Origin: Rhipicephalus microplus
Lineage: Eukaryota > Arthropoda > Arachnida > Ixodida > Ixodidae
Length of the DNA: 64,000 nucleotides
Direction: 5' to 3'
Assembly (NCBI RefSeq): GCF_043290135.1
Contig: NC_134701.1
Coordinates: 96,366,202 to 96,430,201 of the forward strand
A model generated the notes under the pieces. The model was given only the letters and a program-made list of their open reading frames with translations, searched no databases and had not been told where the DNA came from. The position numbers were made by a program, and so were the translations under genes. Positions 32,600 through 41,888 of this stretch are shown here, piece by piece (position 1 is the first letter of the stretch; each line of letters starts with the position of its first letter).

Positions 32600-32850
32600 C
32601 AAGACTTCCATGTCATGATTATGATGTTTGGATGTGTCGATTACTTTCGTCATCTGTTCACGTCACGTGATACCAAATTTAGTATATGTGGAGCTAGCGA
32701 AACGGCCGCGGGCACGCTATGAGCGTGGTATGTTGTCGTGTTCTTACATGACACGCGTGTCAGGATTATCATGTTCGCACCAGTCATATATATCGTCCTT
32801 CATTGACGTCACGTAACAACAAATTTGGTATACGTGGAGCTATACTCGGG
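32600..32850. repeat. Tandem satellite-like repeat, about 145-bp unit
   Basis: The block CGTCACGTGATACCAAATTT...GTGGAGCTA (32661-32697) recurs as CGTCACGTAACAACAAATTT...GTGGAGCTA (32806-32842), 145 bases apart. The bases before each block also match (32605-32660 against 32750-32805, both with CATG, GATTAT and a CGTC region before the block). Roughly 1.7 units are present. It may be an outlier of a larger satellite array. Confidence 0.75.
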
Positions 32851-32934
32851 GACAACTTTCTGTGGCAATGAAGGGAAGGCAATGAAGGCAAAGTGGACAT
32901 GTGCCGCCACTCTGAAATAGTGCCACAAATGCAT

Positions 32935-32983
32935 CCGTGTGACAATAATAACTGTGTGACATTTCCGTGTGACAATAATAACT
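32935..32983. repeat. 19-bp direct repeat, 30-bp period
   Basis: TCCGTGTGACAATAATAACT occurs at about 32935-32953 and again at 32965-32983. It looks like a small tandem duplication. Confidence 0.85.
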
Positions 32984-33313
32984 AAGAACAACATAATTGT
33001 CTACTGGATGCTATTTATAAAGAGACGCTGCACGCACAGTAGTGATATTAATATTTGTTGTTGCTCTCTGAAGAGTTGTTTATGTGCTTTAGCGCGTCTG
33101 AAAGCATCGCACGTATTACGTGCACATAACTGTCAAAATGGCGCCTTCGTCTTTGGGTGAGCGCGCGTCGCCTTCCAGCTATTCCATCGACTCGCCGAAA
33201 GAGCTTGTGTTTAATTTTATTCACAAATAGTTGTGGTTGTGTAAGCAGACGTATCAATGTGCGTGCAGTGGAATTACTTGAACACGGCCGTAATTTGAAA
33301 CGTGAGCCAAAGC

Positions 33314-33385
33314 AGACTACTTCACGGAAGAGTACAGGAGCAGTAGTTCGAACTACTGCTCCTGTACTCTTCCGCGAAGTAGTCT
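33314..33385. repeat. 72-nt near-perfect palindrome
   Basis: Two 35-nt arms (33314-33348 and 33351-33385) are reverse complements with a single mismatch and only 2 bases (CG) between them. Each arm contains GAGTACAGGAGCAGTAGTT or its complement. Such a tight palindrome would extrude as a cruciform or form a very stable RNA hairpin. It lies about 65 bp upstream of a Penelope-like remnant. Confidence 0.9.
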
Positions 33386-33449
33386 TCCGCGAAGGTCTGC
33401 CCGCGTAGCTTTCCCTTCATTGTCACAGAAAGAAACAGGTATGCGGCGT

Positions 33450-33757
33450 GCTCCTGGAAAGTTGTCTATAGGACCCCCCCTTTCATACGGTGCTTGTTAT
33501 GTCGGAAGGTGTCAGAACACGCTAACAATGTTAAGAACGGGAGAGAGGATTTTCTCGCTCAGCACTGCACTGAGTGCAATTGTGTGCCTCTTTTCAATGA
33601 CTCAGCGACGCTGTACAAACACAAATATGAGCACACCCGAGTCATTGTCGAGGCCGCGCAGATGGCACGCGAACAGGTGCCTTGCATTAGCAAGCCCTCC
33701 GTGTCCCTGTCCGAGAAGGAACTAAGGTTCCTCGAAGGCTTCGGTGCGCGCAAGTAG
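33450..33757 (+). pseudogene. Penelope-like element, C-terminal GIY-YIG endonuclease remnant
   Basis: The pieces read KVVYR (GIY-like position), then LSYGACYVG (YIG position) after a frame change at a C-run, then an open frame, EHANNVKNGREDFLAQHC, TECNCVPLFNDSATLYKHKY, MAREQVPCISKPSVSLSEKE and LRFLEGFGARK with a stop at 33757. The order of Cys/His residues and the C-terminal 'C-I-S-x-P-S-V-x-L-S-x-K-E' phrase match the GIY-YIG tail of tick Penelope-like elements as I recall it. The reverse transcriptase is absent upstream. About 5-10 residues appear deleted after YVG. Confidence 0.6.
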
Positions 33758-33759
33758 TT

Positions 33760-35390
33760 ATATTATCTTTACTTATCTGTTTCATTTCCTTATAGATTTT
33801 TCTTTGCCTTTTTCTGTGCTTTTGTTTTTGTTTTTCTCTTACTCATGTTCTGCTCTTTGTGCCATATGGTCTTTATCGCATGGTTACTGTCTCCTCTATA
33901 TATTTTCGTGCTCTGTGCAATATACTCAGTTGGAAGTTAGCGCTCGTGTCTTTCGTGTCCTTCTTGTCTCTGTGTCGTCGTTTTGTTCTCGTGCTATAAC
34001 TATCGTCATGAGAACAGGCCCAGCCGCATATTCATACATTCAAATACTGCGCGGTTTAAAAACGAAACTCAAACACTTATGCATTACTTCTGCTACCAAT
34101 ACCACTGGTAGACAAGTACAGCATAAAATTTGTAACAAAAAACGTGTTTGTTCTATTTTATATATAGTTAATTTCATATTGTCGCCGAAACACTTTTTTA
34201 AAGGCAATTTGCCGCAAGTAATTGTCGTCAAGACTGTAGCACAGAACACTTACCAGTTTGCCAGTTTCTCTAGCTTCTTCTACCGCCGGTCAATCCAAGT
34301 CTAGTTTTATGCTGAAAGCGGCATGTTCGATAAGTGCTTCTTTAAAGGCATTGTTTGTTTCGGTTCGTGCTAGGTAGTACATGGACATTTAATGTCACAT
34401 TTTTCAGGTCGCGTCGATCTACTTTTACCGCCGGAGTTCATCAACTACTCGAGAGGTGAGCCCAGAGCGCGAGGGTAGACTTCTGCGATAAGACGGGTAG
34501 TCATGGGTAGACAGCATGGCTTTGTTTCGGAAAGAAATATCCTATTACGTTCCTTTCATTGCTGGTGAAGTTTCGGGCTGTCGCGTCTACTCACGGCATC
34601 CGCAGGCATGCACTCTCTCTGGGCACTAAATACTGAATAACTTAAGCCTGTTGGTGCGATGTAGTGAAATGAACCAATGCTCTTTCACGACGTTGACGCA
34701 GAGAACGTCACAGTACTTAGATGGGAATTTCAAGATATTAAAAACTCAGACTTATTTGTGCATTATTGGGTGCGATGGCACGGTGTTGATTAACGTAAGT
34801 TTCTTGTCTTGGGCGTAGCAATGCTCTCTATGACACCTGACAACGTTGCGAGGAGGTCATTGGCCGTGCGCTCGCGTGGTCCGCGCACTTTTGCTTACGG
34901 GTATGCACTGGCATGTATTGGGTCGACTTTGTATTGCATGCCTTGTGAGCTTCGCAGCAAATGCTTGAGAAAATCGCATATCTGCTTCCTGATCGCTCTT
35001 CGGGAAACTTCATATGAGAACTGAAACCAAGTTGCATTTGCAGTTGCTGTATAACCGCAAGTTTTTCGCTTCCTCTTGGAGGTATATAAAGAAACAGTTT
35101 TTTTTTTTGATAATGTAGAGACCAACCAAGCACAGCATACACTTTTGGAGTGATGATTTCATTGCGTATTTGTTGCGCGTCACTTCAAGCTGCCGGTGGC
35201 GCATCAGGCACAGTATCGAAGGATGCAAACAGGGGATGTAAATGAGTACTGTGTCTGTATCTGCAGCTAGGCTTTCATGCACCCCGAAGTGCTTTTGCTA
35301 GCCCTTAAAGGGATCCAATACTCACGTGACTATCGTTTCGGAAACCTTACAGTGCTTGTTTCATACCAAGAACATACTTAGTTTCAAAGG
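33760..35390. other. Non-coding stretch after the Penelope remnant
   Basis: T-rich DNA to about 33880 may be the 3' region of the Penelope-like element. The rest has no recognisable gene. Open frames at 33744-34304 and 34828-35282 have skewed composition and no family match. Confidence 0.4.
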
Positions 35391-35720
35391 AAATCACATT
35401 TTTGTGGTCTGCATACCATTAGTGGGATTCGGGTATAGCCATGACCAACCTTTACTTGCTTTACTACACGAAAGCTGGCACAGCAGAACAAGTTGCAATT
35501 TTGTAGCACTGCCTGACAAAAACAGAACTTGAATTGAACAGGCGATGATGCCAAGCGAAGTAAAGGGGATATTATTACAAGTGACAGTGGTGTAAATGTA
35601 AAGAAAGAATAGTGGACGAAAAGATAACTTATCACCAGCAGTATCCGAGCCTGGGACCTTCGAATAATGTGTTCGATGACGTGCCACTGGGCTAAGGTGG
35701 CGGTCCACCCTTTGTCCACT
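35390..35720 (-). mobile_element. tRNA-derived SINE (second family)
   Basis: On minus the head carries a clear A box, TAGCCCAGTGG (about 35697-35687). It also carries a mutated B box, AGGTCCCAGGCTCGGATAC (about 35660-35642; expected GGTTCGAATCC). The body (CTTTTCGTCCACTATTCTTT, about 35623-35604, then CTTCGCTTGGCATCATCGCC) resembles tick SINE bodies I have seen. The 3' limit is approximate. Confidence 0.55.
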
Positions 35721-36104
35721 TTATAGGGTGTATCTGTGCATGTAAACGTGGGATCATCAGTGGGTGCTGTTTAGGGGCTCTTTCACATGTTAATCACTCT
35801 GAAAGGCACTACTTACATTTTATTTCATCTTTTAATACACTAATCTGTTCATTGCTGTCAGGGGTATTTAGAGTACTTGTGAATTATTGTACCGAGGCCC
35901 TACTACATCATCAGGTGTGTTTGGGAATGTCCCACTGTTGGGGCATTCTTGGTTGGTGAAGTGCTCCTGCATATTATGTTGAAGTTTTAGATGTTCTCAA
36001 GCAATGACCTTTCTCTCTGACATAAATTATTATCAGCCTTTAGTGTCCTTTTAAGGCAACAATTGAAGTGGCTGCCTACTGTTTTGCAATTTCTTTCACT
36101 GCAG

Positions 36105-36492
36105 GATGGCAGCCTGTCCAAATGAAAGCCCGCTTTCGAGCTACGTTCTGCGGGTCAAGCGAATGGAGCCGAACCTTCCGGACCCCGCCGCTCTTGAGCG
36201 AGAGCTGCTGTCGCTCCGCACCGCCTTCAGCAAGACCAGGTTTCAGCTTCCCTTGCAGTGCACCGAGACCCCTACGAGGGCATGCTGCCTCTTTGAGCGT
36301 TTAGATGCACTGAACGAGATGCTCTGGTTTATCGGTTTCGAAGTGACCGAGGTATCACCTGGGAGGATTGCCATTGGCCACCAGCAGGATGTAACTGTTA
36401 CGGGCAAAAACTGTGACAAGGATCCCATTGAATACGGAGCCATCATGTTGCACTGTCTCCTTGCCAAGCACCGGTGTGTCAGAAATGTTGAG
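36105..36492 (+). CDS. Leucine-rich-repeat gene, first coding exon
   Basis: A strong acceptor (TTTCTTTCACTGCAG) ends at 36104, and the ATG at 36106 is one base into the exon (GGATGGCAGCC context). This exon therefore holds the start codon and any earlier exon would be 5' UTR. The 129 codons begin MAACPNESPLSSYVLRVKRM and include LERELLSLRTAFSKTRFQLP and LDALNEMLWFIGFEVTEVSP. The exon ends after GAG at 36492, with the donor GTACGA, in phase 0. This N-terminal region resembles the non-repeat head of large tick LRR families often named NLRC3-like; no NACHT or CARD is visible. The frame closes soon after the donor, at 36510, which supports splicing. Confidence 0.7.
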
Positions 36493-38084
36493 GTACGAGA
36501 AAGATGGTGACGTAGTTATTACCAGCTAGAACAGTTATTGCGGAGACCCAGTGTTGGCTCTGGGGTTAATGCATTTCTTGTGTAGTGGGAAGCATCACTT
36601 ATTCCTTCTTAGCTCTTTCAGGGACAGCAGCCGTCTCACAAAACTTTGATGTTAACTAACGGGAAATCTAAAGCCTGGAACCAGAGGAAATGATAGGGCA
36701 TGACCTATGCTATCACTTTTTGTTCGATACTTGTGGTATAAAGGCTATTTGACTTGTTACATTGTATTTCACATCAAAGGCTGCAGTTCTAGGTTGTCAA
36801 GATTTTTCTGGTGGTAAGGGTTCAGGGTTAAGTGCTAATTTTGCCATTTGTCATAATTTTGCTTGTAACTACCATAATGACAATGCAGATTCTGCATCCA
36901 GACATATTAGACAAAAAATGACATTAGTCATAGCTCAATGTAACAAAGACGTTCAGTGTAACAACGATGGTTTATTAGCCACATAGAAGTTTGACCTGCT
37001 TTTTACTTCAAGTATAGTTATTGACAGATTCATATCTTTACGGAAAAGAGGTTGCAAAAAATGATGGCTTAATAGGGTAGGAGGCAAAGCCGTGAGCAAA
37101 TTAGATCATGGATATGTCTTTGCATTTAAAAGCTGTTAACTGCATGTGGGGTTTGAAGAAGCATTGACAAGGTCTCCTCCACAGCTACTATATGTCATAT
37201 GGAAAGCTAAAGTAAAGGCAGCTGTAGCACATCTGTGTAAGCAAAGCTTTGAAGCATTGTTTTGAGGCAAAATGAAAAAAAAATGTTTTAAGGATTGTCA
37301 TAAAAGCATGCTTGTGCTCTTCTTAACTAATTACCTTCTGTGTTTTTTTTTCCAAAGTTTATTGTTGTGTCAGGAAGCACATGGTAAAGCAGAGAACCTA
37401 TCAGTGTAATGCCACATCTTGCTTTCTTGGCAAAGCTTCTGTGTTCATTCAGCCATGGAAGCTAATTATTGTCAATCTATGATACGCAGTGGTGTAATTA
37501 GTTTGCTCTACACTCATTGCAATCAGCTTGAAACATCAATACCTGTTTCATGGCACAGTGCAAAATTATTGTGCTTCAGTTTAAAATATAACGAAAGAAA
37601 GTTTACGACTCATGGCCCCTTCATTCACAGTGTCACGTTTGCTGTTTTGCAACATTTAGCCCAGATTGCGTTTGAGGAATTGAGCAAGATCTAGAATGGC
37701 ATCGGAAACTTTGGTTGTTGATAAGCATTGGTTTGACAGAAGTCTCTCCTAAAGGTACTCTAATGTGCAACAGTTGATTGGTTTAGATTTATAAACTGTA
37801 CTTTGAGGTCTCGAGTTTTCGTAATTTTGCCATTGTAAGCCTAATAATAAAGAAAGAAATCAAGAGCACAGTTTAATATTTAAACATTGTTTTCAAATCT
37901 CAACTTGTGACATCGTAGATTTCAAAGTGCATTTTTCATATTTTCGTTCTATTAGATTAGAATGAAAAAAAAAAAAAAAACTTTATTCAGGTCTGCCGGG
38001 GCGTGAACTAACACAACGAAAGTCTCTGGCATATAAAGTCTGTGGCCCCCTCGGTGAACAATGCTCTTACTTTTTATCATATAG
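36493..38084. other. Intron of the LRR gene, first part
   Basis: AT-rich, no mobile element identified. Starts with donor GTACGA at 36493. The main large intron runs on to 44638 if the small exon at 38085 is skipped. Confidence 0.5.
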
Positions 38085-38144
38085 GAACTACTAGTGGACG
38101 CCATCAAAATCTCGTGTCCCGGCATTTACTGCGTCAATGTTGAG
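38085..38144 (+). CDS. Possible 60-bp cassette exon of the LRR gene
   Basis: An acceptor (TTTTTATCATATAG) and a donor (GTTGAG|GTGGTA) enclose 20 codons, ELLVDAIKISCPGIYCVNVE, in phase 0, compatible with the exons on both sides. Its last residues, C-V-N-V-E, echo the end of the first exon (C-V-R-N-V-E), so it may be a duplicated alternative exon or a decayed relic. No transcript evidence is available. Confidence 0.3.
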
Positions 38145-38251
38145 GTGGTATTGCCACCCTCATTTTCTTTTTGTGCGTTTTCGCGCGCAAGTGTGGTGAT
38201 TTTGGAATTGATAGAGAGTAACTTAGTAATACAGTTGAACTCACTTATAAC

Positions 38252-38547
38252 TGTCGTGGACGCAGCCACAAGGAGATGGCGCTATGCGTACCGCATCACG
38301 AGACGTGCGGGACGATTTGGCTCAGCAGATCGCTGGCGCGAGTGTGTGCGACTGTGTCTTTCGAGCTAACATGTAGCCGCGCTAGCACGCATGGTTTAAT
38401 CCAATCCTTTGATCATTAAACAGTTGTCGTTATCCGTCGGCTCGTTCGTGTTCTCAGTTCCCGACCACGACATGGTGGCAGCGGTGGGATCCGAACCCAC
38501 GCCCCCGAGGAGACTGGTGCCTCAAATACAGGCTTTAACAATATATG
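38252..38547 (+). mobile_element. LTR plus tRNA-Leu-like primer binding site, otherwise missing
   Basis: A 221-bp LTR (38252-38472, TGTCGTGGACGC to CCACGACA) contains an ATTAAA signal near 38416. It is followed at once by TGGTGGCAGCGGTGGGA and 14 further bases (38473-38503). Together these match the 3' end of a tRNA-Leu through its T arm, with one mismatch by memory. A short leader follows to 38547, where the Gypsy element at 38548 begins. No gag, pol or second LTR of this element is found, so it is truncated or a recombinant. Confidence 0.65.
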
Positions 38548-38695
38548 TGTAGCGCCTCAGAATTCTGCGCTCGTCAAAGAACTGAACGCTGTCTGTGATC
38601 AAAAAACTTAATGTTGTCAGGGCTGGATCTTCCTCTTGTTAGCTCCGACAGTTAATGAAGACGCGATAAAGAACACACAGCCCCGATCATCCCGC

Positions 38696-39577
38696 ATGAA
38701 TCCCGCCGGGTTTGCCACCAATCCTACCGGTCCTGACGCCCACGAAGACGCCAGACCTAGTGGTACTGCAGTCGCTGCGATTCATCATGTCATCCTGCCA
38801 CCATTTTGGCCCAACAGCCCCAGCACATGGTTTTTGCAGGTCGAGGCACACTTCCGTCTACGGCAAATCACCAGCCAACAGACCAGGTACTGGCATCCGG
38901 TGTCCTGCTTAGCTCCGGACGTAGCCGACGATTTAGCTGATATTTTAGCGTCGCCGCACCCGAGCCATCTCTACAACACGTTGAAGGCAGCTATCATTTC
39001 CTGCAAGTTTGAGTCCGAACACAGCAGAGTCCAACAGCTCATCACAGCTACAGAGCTCGGTGACCGTCGCCCATCACAGCTCCTGCGACGCATGCGCCAG
39101 CTGCTTGGTGGCCCCTCCGCCCCCCAAGAGGAGAAGCTGTTATGCCAGTTGTTGCTCCAGCGCTTACCGCAGAGCATGGTCCCGGTCCTCGCAGCTGCAG
39201 GAGATGTCCCAGTAGACACACTCGCTGAAATGGCTGACCGAGTGGCAGACTACTCGCAGGCACATAGCCTCAACGACGTTACCACACTGCCGTTGGTCAC
39301 CACTGCAGACCGGGCACTTGCGAGCATCGAGAACCGTTTGGATGCCTTTGTCAGGCGTCTCGATCACTTTGTACCTGCGCATCGTCGACCGTCTTCCAGG
39401 TTCCAAATACACAGTCGCTCCTCGACGCCCCCACGTTCTCCAAATCTTCAGCCAACCGACGCGCCGCGGGACGTCTCATCCTCAACTGTGTGCTGGTACC
39501 ACCGCCGATGCGGTACCTCTGCTCGCATGTGCATTCGCCCGTGCTCTTGGTCGGGAAATGCTACGACTGGCCACTGA
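38696..39577 (+). pseudogene. Gypsy gag
   Basis: The likely start is at 38696 (MNPAGFATNPTGPDAHEDAR). The capsid-type region includes PPFWPNSPSTWFLQVEAHFR, LYNTLKAAIISCKFESEHSR, QLITATELGDRRPSQLLRRM and VPVDTLAEMADRVADYSQAH. It ends in a Cys/His-rich tail, CWYHRRCGTSARMCIRPCSW, which replaces a standard CCHC knuckle and is typical of one arthropod Gypsy group. The frame is open for 294 codons from the proposed start and closes at 39577. Pol is in another frame. Confidence 0.75.
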
Positions 39578-39589
39578 CGACGGCAAGTG

Positions 39590-39795
39590 GTACTGGTCGA
39601 AAATCATACCGCCTTTTCTATGTTTCTGATAAAACCACTGGCGCTCGCTTCCTAGTCGACACAGGAGCCCAGGTTAGCGTCATCCCGGCCACGTTTGCAG
39701 ATCGTCGTCCCAACGAACAGACCTGCCCACTCCAAGCGATCAACAATTCCGCCATTCGCACATACGGCCAACACTCTCTTACACTTGACCTTTGA
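39590..39795 (+). pseudogene. Gypsy aspartic protease
   Basis: GARFLVDTGAQVSVIPATFA at about 39645-39700 holds an intact D-T-G catalytic triad and the usual VSVIP continuation. The frame closes at 39795 (TLDL then stop), before the flap and C-terminal half can be read. DFLxxF-like codons continue in another frame near 39860. The reading frame is displaced from gag by a frame shift. Confidence 0.7.
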
Positions 39796-39891
39796 CTACA
39801 CCGTACGTTCTGCTAGATTTTCATTCTCGCTGACGTCTCGCAAGCTGTTCTTGGAGCTGACTTCCTCAGTTTTTTCATCCTTGCTGTCGAC

Positions 39892-40254
39892 ATGCATGCT
39901 CATCGCCTCATTGATCTCAAGACCCACCTCTCCATCAACGGTGTACTCTGTACTTTCTCACCAACGCGACTGCGAGCTCTCACACCTGCTTTGCCGAATG
40001 CAAAAATACTCGCAGACTTTCCCAGCATCACGAAGCCGCACACCAGAGAGTCACCGGTGAAGCATTCCATCACTCACCACATTGTGAACACTGGACCTCC
40101 CGTTTTTACACGACCCCATCCACTATCTGGAGAACGCCTCGCCATCGCCCGCCTTGAGTTTGAGCACATGCTTGAATTCGGCATTGTGCAGCCTTCCTCC
40201 AGCAACTGGGCGTCGCCACTCCACATGGTGCTGAAGAAAGATCTTGGCGACTAG
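39892..40254 (+). pseudogene. Gypsy RT N-terminal part (fingers), truncated
   Basis: Open frame with SITHHIVNTGPPVFTRPHPL, ERLAIARLEFEHMLEFGIVQ and PSSSNWASPLHMVLKKD, the conserved start of a Gypsy RT. It stops at 40252-40254. The next codons still read R-P-C-G-D-Y-R, the following motif, and then jump to the connection region, so the palm with its YxDD box has been deleted. Confidence 0.75.
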
Positions 40255-40259
40255 AGACC

Positions 40260-41591
40260 ATGTGGGGATTACCGCACTTTCAATTCAAAGCTATTCAAAA
40301 CTGTCCACCCCCGACTTCACTAAAGAGACTCCGAGAATTTCTGGGCCTACTAAACTTCCATCGCCGCTTTCTTCCAAAGTGTGCCACATTCCTAAAGCCC
40401 TTGACCGACCTATTGGCTAAAAAGAAAGGCCCGGCTGCGCCACTGGAGTGGACCGAGGACGCTGCATCTGCCTTCGACACTGCCAAGAAGGCTCTGGCAG
40501 ACGCCACCATGCTCATACATCTCGTCCCTGATGCCCCAATTCGTCTCATCACCGGTGCATCAAGCGTGGCAGTTGGCGCCGTTCTCGAGCAGCATGTATC
40601 CGGTTGGCAGCCCCTTGGTTTTTTCTCGGAAAAACTGAAGCCACCGAAGGCAAAATACAGTACATTTGCCCGAGAACTCCTCGCGGTATACCTTGCCATC
40701 AAATATTTTCGTCATTTATTGGAGGGCCGGGACTATTACATCATTACAGACCACAAGCCCCTGACGCTTGCCTTCCATCGCAATCACAGCAATTATACTG
40801 CACGGGAGGTTCGTCAACTATGCTTTATTTCCGAGTTCACTGTGGATCTCAGACATGTACATGGGCAGAAAAATGCTGCTGCTGATGCACCATCCCGCAT
40901 CAATGTCTTGTCGACCCAGCCACCACTAGACATGGAAGAGCTAGCAACTGCCCAAAGTAACGATCCTGAGCTGCACCGTCTTCGTTCTTCACCCACGTCT
41001 CTATCAGTCGCTGAGTTCCCGCTTCCATTTTCTACCTCAATAATAAGGTGCGAAATGTCTACTGGTGTCCCTCGGCCCTATGTGCCTTCAGCTTTTCGTC
41101 GTGCAATTTTTCATCAATTGCACAACATAAGCCATCCTTGTATTCGTGCGACCCAGAAGCTAGCTGGTCGAATGGTCGAACGGCTTCATCGACTACTGAA
41201 AGCTGCCCTCACTGGTCACCACCCAAGGGAACGTTGGCTCAACCACTTCCTCTTCATACTTCTGGCCATCCGATCAGAATTAAAAGTGGATCCAGGAGAA
41301 TTATTTGAGCCATCATCACCGCCTTCCACTCACGATGCCTCCACGTACATTCGAGAGCGGTGCACCACGTTTCAGAACCTTGCTCCTTTGATTCCTGCCG
41401 ACCGACACCCCCAGTCCGTCTTTGTCAGCCAGGGTCTGCATGACTGCAGTCACGTCTTCGTTCGGCGTGACCAAATACGGCCACCACTCACGCCAGCCTA
41501 TGATGGCCCATTCCGCATACTCCATCGTACACCTAAGACGTTCACGCTGGACATCAATGGCCGTGAAGACGACGTGTCTGCTGATATCTGA
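40260..41591 (+). pseudogene. Gypsy connection, RNase H and integrase pieces in one open frame
   Basis: 443 codons are open. The order is the RT connection (REFLGLLNFHRRFLPKCATF), then RNase H (APIRLITGASSVAVGAVLEQ, where the usual first Asp position reads Gly). Next come KYSTFARELLAVYLAIKYFR, YIITDHKPLTLAF and HVHGQKNAAADAPSR. The integrase start follows (FRRAIFHQLHNISHPCIRAT). After QKLAGR the sequence jumps to MVERLHRLLKAAL, the end of the integrase core, omitting the first two catalytic residues, and ends with the C-terminal domain (HVFVRRDQIRPPLTPAYDGP). The frame is kept across the integrase deletion. Confidence 0.8.
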
Positions 41592-41888
41592 GTATATCAC
41601 CGCAGACTGAAACCTGCGTATATCACCGCTCCTGCGGTTGCGGGGTTTCATTCTTCAGTCTGGGTGCCCACATCCAAGCATGTCCACTGGCCGACTCTGG
41701 TGACTCCTACGGCTTTCGCTCTATGGGGGGGGGGGGGGGGAGCCCTGTAGCGCCTCAGGATGCGGCGCTCGACAAGGAAGAATAAGTTGGCATTGGGCCA
41801 CGCGGCGGGTGCAGCGCAATAATAAAAGAAAATCAGTTCAGAAACAGCACGCTGTCAGGGCTGGATCTTCTTCCTGTTAGCTCCAACA

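Larger units (their letters stand above)
38548..41888 (+). mobile_element. Gypsy-type LTR retrotransposon with TATG target duplication and deleted catalytic cores
   Basis: The LTRs are 38548-38650 (103 bp) and 41746-41888 (143 bp). Both start TGTAGCGCCTCAG and end in TTAGCTCC(G/A)ACA. The 5' copy lacks about 40 internal bases. The outer flanks share TATG (38544-38547 and 41889-41892). A G-run followed by AGCCC (about 41726-41745) is the polypurine tract. No primer binding site starting with TGG follows the 5' LTR. Gag, protease, RT, RNase H and integrase follow in Gypsy order, but the RT palm and integrase core are missing. Confidence 0.88.

Noticed and set aside
33137..33229. Short ORF starting at 33137 (about 30 codons) upstream of the Penelope remnant
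   Set aside because: Too short and unrecognised; no evidence of connection to the downstream frame.
35640..35720. Functional tRNA gene on minus
   Set aside because: Good A box but a mutated B box and no proper acceptor stem; a SINE head fits better.
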